Positions 16,562 to 23,965 of a stretch of DNA of 36,213 nucleotides are shown here, in pieces. The first letter of the stretch is position 1, and the number at the start of each line of letters is the position of its first letter. The position numbers and the translations under genes were made by a program. Below the pieces are notes generated by a model that worked only from the letters and a program-made list of their open reading frames with translations, did no database searches and had not been told where the DNA came from. Source of the stretch: a virus; the IMG/VR virus record IMGVR_UViG_3300032931_000203, positions 1 through 36,213 of that record. One strand, 5' to 3'.

Positions 16562-18685
16562 ATGCGAACCCTATCAGAAACCCTACTGGCAGCTCAGAAG
16601 GCCTACAGCAAGAATCCGTTGTATAAGCTTGTGCTCACGAAGGGGGCAACCACATACACTTACGACGTTGAACGGATTCTGCCTTCAGCACATGACGAAG
16701 AGCCATATTCGCACAGGGCGACAATCGTGCTGAGCAACCATGACGGGGCCCTGACTGATATTGACCTCAAAGGTTACAAAGGCATCCTTTCCTATGGAGC
16801 GATAACAACCATAGGAGAGGAGTATTCCGCCAGTGCTCCTGTATGGGTGATAGACCAGCAATTTGATTCCAACCCGAATAAGCTGACCTGCACGCTGGAG
16901 CTGGTCGGTGCCTTCAATCTGATGGCCGACGATGAGGCCAGCGATAGTTATGTGCCGGAGGGGGATGATGATACGACAGTCAAAGAATACGTGGAGGCCA
17001 TTGTCGGAGCGACGCTGACCTGCTTCTCTCACTGTAAATCCTTTGAAATCGTCTGGGATAATGGGTATGACGCTTTAGCAGACACGTACAAGCCCAAAGA
17101 TGGATTCCGAATCTTCACCAGCGGGAAGAGACTGGCCGCATTACGAAGGCTTCTGGACTACACAGCTAACGTTGCGCGGTTCAGGGAAGATGGCAAGGTT
17201 CACATCTTGAAACCCGTCACGTCGGGAACGACATACGATTATGAATACAGCCTCGAAAGAGGCGCCCATGTTTTTTTTAGCAAAGCCTACAAAAACACCC
17301 TGGTCAGACCGAATAAGGTACAGGTTCAATCGTTCGAGGAGGACGACCCTTATTATTCAGGGGAGGCTCAGATTGACGGGTATAACTCTCTGCCGGCTGA
17401 AGTAAAGAACACGAAATACATTCAGGCGAAGCTAGAGAGTGACGATCAGGCTGATGATATAGCGGAAGCCTTAATTGCCAAAGCCGAAATGTGGTCTAAG
17501 AGGGGAGGTGCCGAAGTTCCTCTTAATGCAGGCACGGAAGTATTCGATTACGTGAAGGTTACGGACTCGCGGCAGGGGGATGAGAGAACAGGGAACCTGG
17601 GTTATGTCCACCGAAGATTCGGGGGGAAGGATAAGTGGACAATGCCCTTCGGGTTTGGGAACTGGCTCGACCAGCTCAAATATAATGCAATTCTCAAAGA
17701 CCTGGAGACTTACACCGACATAGACAATTACTTCTCCCGGCTTAGAGTCGGGAGCTTATACGCTTACCTGGACGACATCAAGGACGGACCCGACCTCTAC
17801 ATAAGGCAAAGGTCGCTACATCTGGACGCTACGGGAGTCTATGTAACTGACCTTACCTTATATGCTATCAGGCTTCCGGGTGAGGCGGAACACAACCTAT
17901 GGAAAGGCACTACTGCGTTAGATAATCCTGAGACCGGGGATTTCTGGATTGACACAAACTACGAACCGAACGTAGTCAAGATATGGGACGGCGACTCATG
18001 GGAAGAGGCAACGACAGCACAGCTCGAAGAGTTCAACAGGGGCACGATCTTACGACGGCTGAAGCAATCGGCTTTAACAGCCGACGGCCTCGTTGTCCTG
18101 GACGAAACCCAGGAGGGAACTTACGGGCTGGTTCTGACCACAGCCATTTCCGCGGGTAATATCCTGCTGTCCAAGACAGTCAAGGACGGTCTGTGGTATG
18201 AGGAAAGCGGAGTAGTCTTAGATGCTACCTATGGAATAGCACTTTACGGCGGTGAAGGGATTAACGCTTTTAGGACTTATCCTACGAAGGCTGACTATGA
18301 AGCTGGAACGAATCTCCAGGTTTATATAGGCACGGACGGGAAGCTATACGCAGGTGCAGGTGGGGTCTCTTTAGATGCAACAGGCTTGAGCACCTATGGC
18401 ACGGCCATTCATTTGTATGATGAGTCAAGCGTCTATAGTGGTTGTCTCGGTATTCAATCAGGAACGCCTAATCAATTTTGGGTCATAGCCTTTGATGGCG
18501 ACTTGTGTTTACAGACAGATAACTATGATGGAACAGGTGGCGACATCCTATTATACCCTGAGACAAACTATGTCAAGCCTGGCACTGATAACCTAGTGAG
18601 ATTAGGTAGCACCGCCAAACAATTTTATGGTGGCTACTTCGCCTCACGGCTGAAAATACCTGTAGGGACTGATTGCTACGACTAG
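16562..18685 (+). CDS. Tail hub / fibre protein (707 aa)
   Basis: Residues about 1-380 have a beta-barrel hub appearance: KNPLYKLVLTKG, then VERILPSAHDEEPYSHRATI, PVWVIDQQFD and a TSGKRLAALRRLLDYT helix, as in tail-hub or baseplate-type proteins that bind the tail end. A linker with LWKGTTALDNPETGDFWID follows near 440-460. The C-terminal 200 residues are Gly/Tyr/Thr-rich with fibre-like strands (GIALYGGEGINAF, GKLYAGAGGVSLDATG). The end, LVRLGSTAKQFYGGYF, resembles the segments that precede chaperone or knob domains in tail fibres. It probably links the tail to the receptor-binding part. Confidence 0.6.
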   Translation: MRTLSETLLAAQKAYSKNPLYKLVLTKGATTYTYDVERILPSAHDEEPYSHRATIVLSNHDGALTDIDLKGYKGILSYGAITTIGEEYSASAPVWVIDQQFDSNPNKLTCTLELVGAFNLMADDEASDSYVPEGDDDTTVKEYVEAIVGATLTCFSHCKSFEIVWDNGYDALADTYKPKDGFRIFTSGKRLAALRRLLDYTANVARFREDGKVHILKPVTSGTTYDYEYSLERGAHVFFSKAYKNTLVRPNKVQVQSFEEDDPYYSGEAQIDGYNSLPAEVKNTKYIQAKLESDDQADDIAEALIAKAEMWSKRGGAEVPLNAGTEVFDYVKVTDSRQGDERTGNLGYVHRRFGGKDKWTMPFGFGNWLDQLKYNAILKDLETYTDIDNYFSRLRVGSLYAYLDDIKDGPDLYIRQRSLHLDATGVYVTDLTLYAIRLPGEAEHNLWKGTTALDNPETGDFWIDTNYEPNVVKIWDGDSWEEATTAQLEEFNRGTILRRLKQSALTADGLVVLDETQEGTYGLVLTTAISAGNILLSKTVKDGLWYEESGVVLDATYGIALYGGEGINAFRTYPTKADYEAGTNLQVYIGTDGKLYAGAGGVSLDATGLSTYGTAIHLYDESSVYSGCLGIQSGTPNQFWVIAFDGDLCLQTDNYDGTGGDILLYPETNYVKPGTDNLVRLGSTAKQFYGGYFASRLKIPVGTDCYD

Positions 18686-18693
18686 GAGATTAT

Positions 18694-19638
18694 ATGGCTG
18701 AGCCTGTCTGGGCAGAACTAAAGTATGAGGATTGGGGGGCACCTGCTGGGTGGTATTTCCAGCAGGTTGGTTACTCCCCTTATTATACTTGGCCTTACTA
18801 TGATAGTGGATGCTTAGCTGCTAGGAGAGACCATGCTACGTATTCACATCCAGTTCAGGGTCATGCAATCTTCACTTCTTATCCCTGTCTCCCAAACATT
18901 AGGATAGAGAACAATGTCAAGATTAACTATGATGGGAGTGCTGCACATTATGATTACTTCAGGGCACAAGCATATCCACCTCCCGGGTATTCCCACCCTA
19001 ACGACTGCTACTATCTGACATTCTATCTTGCTACTGTTAGCTTTCATTATGTAGTTTCTGGTTCTTCAAACCTTATTGCCTATCATAATTTTAGTCCTGC
19101 TCTTTCCTCTATGACCTTTTATAAGTACCGTTTCAGTCTTTGGAAGGTAGATGCTACGCATGATGGCTACAAGTGTGAACTATGGGAGACTGACCACTGG
19201 ACAACCTACCTTGAGGGGACATGTGGTGCACATTGGCAAGGGAGTGCTACTAACTACTATGGAACTTTCCTTAACGCTGGAAGCCATTGGAATGAAATAA
19301 ACATCTGGATTGATGACCTGTACATCTATGCTGGGGGAGGTGGTTTCCTTTGGGTAGAAGGGACAAAACTGGCTTACACTGACCTTGGCGGCATTAAGAG
19401 AGCAACAGAAGGAACCCTAACGGGTGTTACCGGGAAAATAGCAGGACATGGGAGCGTAGATGGTACTTACTTAGTTTATGTTGATGCCAACGGAGCGGTG
19501 AGGAGAGAACAGGGAACATTAACTGGACTCACGGGTAAACTCCCCTCGCAAATCTCAATCAACACAGCCCAGGGTGGCACAAAGTTTTGCTACATAGACA
19601 GTAGTGGCAATGAGCGATGTTTTGAGGGAACGGCGTGA
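18694..19638 (+). CDS. Receptor-binding / fibre-type protein with jelly-roll-like domain (314 aa)
   Basis: I chose the ATG at 18694, which has AGGAGA seven bases upstream. The earlier in-frame codon at 18673 lies inside the preceding gene. The first 220 residues are rich in Tyr, Trp, His and Ser with strand spacing typical of a concanavalin-like jelly roll (FYKYRFSLWKVDATHDGYKC, then WNEINIWIDDLYIY). The last 95 residues are three hairpin repeats of the form GTKLAYTD/GxIKRATEGTLTG, GTYLVYVDxxGAVRREQGTLTG and GTKFCYIDSSGNERCFEG. It is the last large tail gene, where receptor-binding proteins usually lie. Confidence 0.55.
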   Translation: MAEPVWAELKYEDWGAPAGWYFQQVGYSPYYTWPYYDSGCLAARRDHATYSHPVQGHAIFTSYPCLPNIRIENNVKINYDGSAAHYDYFRAQAYPPPGYSHPNDCYYLTFYLATVSFHYVVSGSSNLIAYHNFSPALSSMTFYKYRFSLWKVDATHDGYKCELWETDHWTTYLEGTCGAHWQGSATNYYGTFLNAGSHWNEINIWIDDLYIYAGGGGFLWVEGTKLAYTDLGGIKRATEGTLTGVTGKIAGHGSVDGTYLVYVDANGAVRREQGTLTGLTGKLPSQISINTAQGGTKFCYIDSSGNERCFEGTA

Positions 19639-19907
19639 AAAAGTGGGCAATAGCTTTAATTCTACTAGCAGGATTGGACATATTAACTACCTACTTTTGC
19701 TTGTCTTCTGGTGCTGTAGAAGCCAATCCTTTCTTTCACGGCATGACTTTACCGGCATTGTCACTGATTAAGATGGGTGTATATATCCCTCTGGCTTGCG
19801 TTGCTGTTCATTTCAAATTCAGAACCTTGCTCATCTTTGGGACAGGAGCAAACGCAGCAGTGGTTGTAGCAAATCTTATGGCAATCTGGACATTAAGGAC
19901 AATGTAA
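19635..19907 (+). CDS. DUF5658-like membrane protein (90 aa)
   Basis: The GTG start at 19635 overlaps the previous stop. Three hydrophobic segments are visible: IALILLAGLDILTTYFCL, LSLIKMGVYIPLACVAV and LLIFGTGANAAVVVANLMAI. The LDILTTYFCLSSGAVEANPF stretch matches, from memory, the DUF5658 family of small membrane proteins. Holin activity is possible because three-helix proteins often play that part, but nothing proves it. Confidence 0.6.
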   Translation: MKKWAIALILLAGLDILTTYFCLSSGAVEANPFFHGMTLPALSLIKMGVYIPLACVAVHFKFRTLLIFGTGANAAVVVANLMAIWTLRTM

Positions 19908-19915
19908 GGAGGCAA

Positions 19916-20086
19916 ATGGACATCAGTAAAGAGTTAGAGGCAACAAAGCAGAGAAGGGGACAAGCCGTAGAGCGACTTAACCAAGTAAAGTCGGAGGAGC
20001 AACAGATTTTACAGGAACTTTTACGGCTAGACGGCGCAGTCAGGCTGTTAGAGCGACTTTCCAAAGACACCGACACACCTAAATAA
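19916..20086 (+). CDS. Small coiled-coil protein (56 aa)
   Basis: The ATG at 19916 is preceded by AAGGAGG at good spacing. Upstream in-frame codons overlap the membrane protein gene and are ignored. The 56 residues form one long charged amphipathic helix (LEATKQRRGQAVERLNQVKS...LLRLDGAVRLLERL). It is the last gene before the intergenic block. I recognise no function; a small lysis accessory or structural protein is possible. Confidence 0.6.
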   Translation: MDISKELEATKQRRGQAVERLNQVKSEEQQILQELLRLDGAVRLLERLSKDTDTPK

Positions 20087-20174
20087 AGCCAGTATGCCCC
20101 TGCGAGCGTCAAGGTTGCCCGTTAAAGCCTTTCTATGGGGAATTATACCCCTGACAAAACAGCGAACCTTACAA

Positions 20175-20200
20175 TCCCCGGGAAACCGGGGAAGTCTTTT
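20175..20200 (+). terminator. Intrinsic terminator at the end of the late operon
   Basis: A 7-bp stem, TCCCCGG with CCGGGGA (20175-20181/20186-20192), is closed by a GAAA tetraloop and followed by AGTCTTTT. It lies downstream of the last late gene and upstream of the early promoter. Confidence 0.85.
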
Positions 20201-20286
20201 CATTTCAGGCCGAGCCTTTCCATTAATGAAACCCTCCTTCGATTGAGTCGTAGCTAAATTTTCTTGGTTTTACTCGTAACAGGGAT

Positions 20287-20316
20287 TTGACAAGGAAAAC
20301 GGGGCTGTGGTAAAGT
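20287..20316 (+). promoter_or_regulatory. Early promoter with extended -10 abutting the first early gene
   Basis: TTGACA (20287-20292) lies 18 bases from TAAAGT (20311-20316), which is preceded by a TGN extension (20308-20310). The expected transcription start is at about 20323, next to the ATG at 20324. It is the best promoter in the window and lies just after the late terminator. Confidence 0.75.
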
Positions 20317-20323
20317 GTGGGAA

Positions 20324-20515
20324 ATGGCAAACAGAACTAAGTCAAAGCGGAACCAGAAGATACTCTTTCTCTGGGACAATGGCAAGGGATGGCGGCAGAA
20401 GTCAATAGCTAGAATGTTCAAGATGAAGGAGTCTGCCGTTTCGATGATAATTTGTAGGGCAAGGGCAAAGGCTACACCAGCGAAAGCTGTTGTAAATACA
20501 GAAGGGGCTGTTTGA
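20324..20515 (+). CDS. Small helix-turn-helix DNA-binding protein, first early gene (63 aa)
   Basis: A very basic N terminus (ANRTKSKRNQK) is followed by an HTH of the sigma-region-4 or resolvase type, about residues 23-46: GWRQKSIARMFKMKESAVSM. The HTH recognition helix probably covers KESAVSMIICRAR. It is the first gene behind the strong early promoter, so it may be an early regulator or antiterminator partner. I chose ATG 20324; a GTG at 20315 overlaps the -10 element and is unlikely. No good Shine-Dalgarno precedes the ATG (see findings). The gene ends 25 bases before the next start. Confidence 0.65.
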   Translation: MANRTKSKRNQKILFLWDNGKGWRQKSIARMFKMKESAVSMIICRARAKATPAKAVVNTEGAV

Positions 20516-20540
20516 GCAGCCCCAAAAGGAGGAAAGGAGA

Positions 20541-20657
20541 TTGAATAGAGTCATTATAACACTGAAAGGCAAATCTTGGCAAATTCTTCAACGCCTCGAT
20601 GCCCTGTGTCGAGAGAAGGGGAACATCAGGATTGAAGAGCTAGGGAGGGAGAAATGA
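20541..20657 (+). CDS. Very small hypothetical protein (38 aa)
   Basis: A TTG at 20541 has AGGAGGAAAGGAG directly upstream and opens a 38-codon frame: MNRVIITLKGKSWQILQRLD, then a charged helical end. Its stop (20655-20657) overlaps the ATG of the next gene at 20654 as ATGA, supporting real translation and coupling. No family is recognised. Confidence 0.5.
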   Translation: MNRVIITLKGKSWQILQRLDALCREKGNIRIEELGREK

Positions 20658-20842
20658 AGGACTGGAGAAAGTTAAACCGAGGTGAACTCGTCCACCTAAT
20701 TGAGAGTATGCACAGCGATAGCGACATTGAGCAAAGCATCCTAAAGACTAGGGATGCACAAAAGGAATGGGCTGCTAAAGCCAACCATATCGAGGTTTGC
20801 TGGGAGTGTCGCAAGATAGCAAGGAAACTAGAACTAGAGTGA
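20654..20842 (+). CDS. Hypothetical early protein (62 aa)
   Basis: This is a charged, helical 62-residue protein beginning MKDWRKLNRGELVHLIES. It has a single C-x2-C pair (CWEC) near residue 50. GAGGGAGAA lies just before the ATG and the start overlaps the previous stop. No known family comes to mind; it is one of several short early genes. Confidence 0.6.
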   Translation: MKDWRKLNRGELVHLIESMHSDSDIEQSILKTRDAQKEWAAKANHIEVCWECRKIARKLELE

Positions 20843-20853
20843 AGGAGGGAGAA

Positions 20854-21231
20854 ATGATAACTAAGGGAGAATGGAAAGTCTGGAATCTTGAGGACGGAGA
20901 TAAAGGTTGGACTATCCAACAAGGCGAAGATGGCAGGTTTATTGCTCGAACACACGATAATACAGGCGAAGATTTAGACAACGCTCGCATAATTGTTGCT
21001 GCCGTAAATGCCTGTACCTCAGTCAATCCCGATGGTCCTATGGCAGTAGCCGAATCTATCAAGGATATGTATGAGGCGTTGAAGATTGTATTACCCTGGG
21101 CAAAAGAGTGGATAAGGTATCTTAGAAATACAGTGGGACAGGGCCAAGGGCAAAACGCCGATGAGCAATTTGTAATAGCAGATAAGGCTCTCGCCAAAGC
21201 CGAGGGGAGGGAAGATGGCAACAGAAGTTAA
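20854..21231 (+). CDS. Hypothetical early protein (125 aa)
   Basis: The ATG at 20854 has AAGGAGGGAGAA upstream; earlier in-frame codons overlap the preceding gene. The N-terminal half has alternating strands (GEWKVWNLEDGDKGWTIQQG...RFIARTHD). The middle NARIIVAAVNACTSVNP is a motif of a common but uncharacterised phage early family (NARxIxxA...LLxALE), often seen in small phage accessory proteins. The C terminus is helical. Function unknown. Confidence 0.6.
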   Translation: MITKGEWKVWNLEDGDKGWTIQQGEDGRFIARTHDNTGEDLDNARIIVAAVNACTSVNPDGPMAVAESIKDMYEALKIVLPWAKEWIRYLRNTVGQGQGQNADEQFVIADKALAKAEGREDGNRS

Positions 21232-21430
21232 GGACGAAACCCTAACCGCGGAGAATGTCCAGGTGAATCTCAAGACTCTGCACACCGCATTGGGATCGTA
21301 TTCGTTCTCCCCCAAGGACATAGCCCGGATGGCGATTGTAAAGGCGGTGAGAGACAATCTCTCCCCAGAGGACAAAGAGAAACTGGAAGAGTACGAGAAC
21401 AGGGAGAACCCCTGTGGGGAGGAACGATGA
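21215..21430 (+). CDS. Hypothetical early protein (71 aa)
   Basis: This is a small acidic protein (MATEVKDETLTAENVQVNLK, ending NRENPCGEER) with a central predicted helix. It overlaps the previous gene by 17 bases, and its own stop overlaps the next ATG at 21427. GAGGGGAGG precedes the start. No family recognised. Confidence 0.55.
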   Translation: MATEVKDETLTAENVQVNLKTLHTALGSYSFSPKDIARMAIVKAVRDNLSPEDKEKLEEYENRENPCGEER

Positions 21431-21609
21431 ATTACGAATGTCTTGCTTGTGGAAGTAGATTTCCTGAATTTGACCAAACCCGGAGCGATCACAGGGACGG
21501 CAAGTGTCCTTCGTGTGGCTACGAGGACATCAAGCCAGTTGACTTCCTTGTTGAAAAGGAACTCGCAGACTTGAAGGCCATGCGAGAGGCAAGCGGGATA
21601 AGAGGATAA
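21427..21609 (+). CDS. Zinc-ribbon protein (60 aa)
   Basis: Four cysteines in two CxxC knuckles, C5/C8 (CLAC) and C27/C30 (CPSC), are spaced like a rubredoxin or zinc-ribbon fold. The C-terminal 25 residues are helical (VEKELADLKAMREA). It may bind nucleic acid or a protein partner, but no specific job can be read from the sequence. Its start overlaps the previous stop. Confidence 0.65.
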   Translation: MNYECLACGSRFPEFDQTRSDHRDGKCPSCGYEDIKPVDFLVEKELADLKAMREASGIRG

Positions 21610-21621
21610 AGGAGAAAACAG

Positions 21622-21816
21622 ATGATGTTCGAGAATCTGGAAGAACTACTGAGGACGACAGATTGCCGTGTCGTATCAGCTAATGAGGAACGCTGGCTCT
21701 GTTGGGATGATGGCGCTAAGGCCTGGTGCGTGATGGAGCGGAAGCGTTATGCCAAAAAGAGCAAGCCTCTCTACCAGGGCAATGACCTCAGAGAAGCAAT
21801 GCAATTTCTAAGGTAA
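21622..21816 (+). CDS. Hypothetical early protein (64 aa)
   Basis: This small protein begins MMFENLEELLRTTDCRVVSA and has a beta-strand pair around RWLCWDD/AWCVMERK. AAAGGAGAAAACAG precedes the double ATG at 21622. It lies ten bases before the recombination-type gene with which it is probably co-transcribed. No family recognised. Confidence 0.55.
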   Translation: MMFENLEELLRTTDCRVVSANEERWLCWDDGAKAWCVMERKRYAKKSKPLYQGNDLREAMQFLR

Positions 21817-21825
21817 AGGAGGAAC

Positions 21826-22671
21826 ATGGCTGAAAAAGGTTTAGTAATAACGGATGGAGAGCCCGATGTTCTCCCTGCAATAGCAGATAACACACTGATT
21901 GCAATATCCGAACAGGCCGAGAAGAGAATCGAGGCCATGCACAAAATCAAGAGGATGGCCTTGAAGCTCACTAACCCGCATGATTGGGTGGATGAGAACG
22001 GGAAACCCTATCTTCAAGCGTCCGGGGCCGAGAAGGTAGCGAGGTTATTCGGTGTCTCTTGGCGAATCTTCGAGCCTGAACGAGAGAGCATTGAGGGCGG
22101 GCATTTCACCTACACCTATCATGGCGAGTTTTCCTTGGCTGGTGCCAGCATTGAGGCAATCGGCACGAGGTCTAGCAAGGATCCATTCTTCAAGAAGTAT
22201 GAATGGAAGGGCGAAGGGGAAAAGAGGACGCGGGTAGAACTGCCAGCCTCCGAGATTGACCCCGGTGATGTCAAGAAGTCTGCCTATACCAACCTACTTG
22301 GCAATGGAATCACCCGGCTTCTTGGGATCCGCAATCTCACCTATGAGGACTTGAAGCAATATGCTGGCATTAACAAGGAGCAGATACCCTCGGTTGAATA
22401 CAAGAAGGGAGGGAGGCCGATAGAGAGGAAGCCAGCCGAAAAGCCAGAGTCGGGGCCAGCAGAGAATGGGGCGATGGCAACTGAACCCCAGGTCAAGGCC
22501 ATCCATGCCATCTTAACGGCTATGAAGGTCAGTGACGAACTCGGGAAGATGCAGAAGATAGCTGGGATTCTAGGACTCAAGGAAATCCCGACTTCCCTGG
22601 CGAAGTTGACCAAGAGCCAGGCTAGTACAGTGATTGGAGCACTCCAGAAAGAAGTAGGGGGTGAACAATGA
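21826..22671 (+). CDS. Probable phage recombination/annealing-type protein (281 aa)
   Basis: The pattern NPHDWVDENGKPYLQASGAEKVARLFG, then EFSLAGASIEAIGTRSSKD and KKSAYTNLLGNGITRLLGIRNL, is a conserved core I know from phage genes that sit beside a RecB/Cas4-like nuclease. It is probably an annealing or strand-handling protein of the Rad52/ERF/RecT type, but I cannot name the family. The C-terminal 70 residues (TEPQVKAIHAIL...TKSQASTVIGAL) are the short helical module often attached to such proteins. GGAGG precedes the ATG, and the stop overlaps the nuclease ATG at 22668. Confidence 0.55.
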   Translation: MAEKGLVITDGEPDVLPAIADNTLIAISEQAEKRIEAMHKIKRMALKLTNPHDWVDENGKPYLQASGAEKVARLFGVSWRIFEPERESIEGGHFTYTYHGEFSLAGASIEAIGTRSSKDPFFKKYEWKGEGEKRTRVELPASEIDPGDVKKSAYTNLLGNGITRLLGIRNLTYEDLKQYAGINKEQIPSVEYKKGGRPIERKPAEKPESGPAENGAMATEPQVKAIHAILTAMKVSDELGKMQKIAGILGLKEIPTSLAKLTKSQASTVIGALQKEVGGEQ

Positions 22672-23621
22672 TAGTTGAGAAGGTTCTCGAAAGTAAGCAG
22701 GCAAAGATAAAACAGTGGCCGGTCAATGCCAACCGAGCGAGCGAACTTGGTCACCCCTGCCTGAGATACCTGGTCTTGCTCCGGACCCGCTGGCAGGAAA
22801 AGACCCTGCATGATGCCCGACTCCAGATGATCTTCGACATGGGGAGAATGGTCGAGGACCTGGTTTTCCAAGACCTGAGAGAAGCGGGGTTTACGATAGT
22901 GGAGCAACAGCGGGCTTTCTCCTGGGCGAAGTATCAAATCACGGGGTCAATAGACTTCAAGCTGGCGATAGACGGAGAGGTTTACCCCTGCGAGGTAAAA
23001 TCGGCAGCACCAAACGCCTTTGCCAGCATTAACTCAGTGAGCGACATGCTGCATCACAAGTGGGCCTATATGCGGAAGTACCCGGCCCAGCTCACGCTTT
23101 ATTTACTCATGGACAACAAGGAACGAGGTTTATTCCTGTTCAAGAACAAGTCCAGTGGGGAGCTAAAAGAGATCTGGATGGACTTAGACTTTGCCTTCGC
23201 CGAGTCCCTTGTCCAGAAGGCGGAGGCAATCAACAAGCATGTGGCTGAGAGGACGCTGCCGGAGCCGATGGAGTACAACGAAGACATCTGCCAGGACTGC
23301 GGGTTTGTCCATATCTGTCTGCCCGACAGGATCGGCAAGGAAGTCGAGATCTCTGACAACACCGAACTCTTGGAACTGGTTATGCGCTATCACACACTGA
23401 AGCCCGGCGCCAAGGAATATGACGACGTAAACGACAGGATCAACACGCTAGTAGAAGGCAGAGAGAAAATCCTCATCGGGGATTACTTCATCAGTGGCAA
23501 GTGGGTGCCCAGGGCGACATTCAATATCCCTGCTGAGGTCAAGGCGCAATACAAGGGTGAGTCGAAGTCCTGGAGGAAGGACATTATGAAGGTCGAGACA
23601 AAGGAGGTAGCAAGTGTCTGA
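22668..23621 (+). CDS. Cas4/RecB-type PD-(D/E)XK nuclease with Fe-S cysteines (317 aa)
   Basis: The PD-(D/E)XK core is visible: GSIDFKL with D96, then PCEVKS with E109 and K111, and YPAQLTLY with Q141 as the motif-IV-like residue. Four cysteines, C31 plus C208, C211 and C217 (CQDCGFVHIC), are placed like the 4Fe-4S ligands of Cas4 and AddB nucleases. Such enzymes resect DNA ends. Paired with the preceding gene it probably forms a phage recombination module. There is no sign of CRISPR here. The start overlaps the preceding stop, and the C-terminal 90 residues are outside the core and of unknown fold. Confidence 0.82.
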   Translation: MIVEKVLESKQAKIKQWPVNANRASELGHPCLRYLVLLRTRWQEKTLHDARLQMIFDMGRMVEDLVFQDLREAGFTIVEQQRAFSWAKYQITGSIDFKLAIDGEVYPCEVKSAAPNAFASINSVSDMLHHKWAYMRKYPAQLTLYLLMDNKERGLFLFKNKSSGELKEIWMDLDFAFAESLVQKAEAINKHVAERTLPEPMEYNEDICQDCGFVHICLPDRIGKEVEISDNTELLELVMRYHTLKPGAKEYDDVNDRINTLVEGREKILIGDYFISGKWVPRATFNIPAEVKAQYKGESKSWRKDIMKVETKEVASV

Positions 23622-23874
23622 AGTAGCAGCAAAAATCCAAATAGACAAGCTCGAGGCGAAAGTCAAGATGGTAGAGGAAAAGGCAGACGGCCAGGTCATT
23701 GACCGCCACCTTATCACTGAGGTCAAGTTTGAGTATGAGGGCACGCCGGCGAAACTGGACGACATATTCTACACGCTGAGGGGCGGCCATGCCGTCGATG
23801 TCACCTTTTCCAGCCCTCAGCAATCCCTGGGCCTGGGCGAAGAGGCAAAAGAGCCGGTAGGAGCACGAACCTAA
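23614..23874 (+). CDS. Hypothetical protein of the recombination operon (86 aa)
   Basis: A GTG at 23614 follows AAGGAGGTAG. The protein has a charged N-terminal helix (KIQIDKLEAKVKMVEE) and a beta part (LITEVKFEYEGTPAKLDDIFY...HAVDVTFSSPQQ). I know this layout from phage early genes of unknown function, usually close to nucleases. The terminator after its stop ends the first part of the early operon. Confidence 0.6.
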   Translation: MSEVAAKIQIDKLEAKVKMVEEKADGQVIDRHLITEVKFEYEGTPAKLDDIFYTLRGGHAVDVTFSSPQQSLGLGEEAKEPVGART

Positions 23875-23910
23875 GACTAATGACCACTCATTTCTTTCCT
23901 CCTTTCTTAT

Positions 23911-23940
23911 GGTGGGGGGACCGTTCCCCCCGCCTTTTCT
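23911..23940 (+). terminator. Strong intrinsic terminator inside the early operon
   Basis: A 10-bp stem (23911-23920/23925-23934, with one G-T pair) has a CCGT loop and is followed by TTTTCT. It separates the recombination genes from the DUF5131 gene. No clear promoter lies between it and the next start at 23966. Confidence 0.88.
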
Positions 23941-23965
23941 GGAGGCATGAATAGGAGAAGATCAA

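Larger units (their letters stand above)
20087..20323. other. Intergenic block between late and early operons (237 bp)
   Basis: This is the only long gene-free stretch that divides the late operon from the early operon. It holds a GGGG/CCCC hairpin near 20137-20151, the strong terminator at 20175-20200 and the promoter at 20287-20316. I see no convincing gene in it. Confidence 0.8.

Noticed and set aside
20094-20246. 50-codon frame in the intergenic block
   Set aside because: No ribosome site; it runs straight through the terminator hairpin and is probably chance.
22668-23621. Cas4-like gene as part of a CRISPR system
   Set aside because: No repeat-spacer array or other cas gene is present; phage recombination nucleases share the same fold and cysteines.
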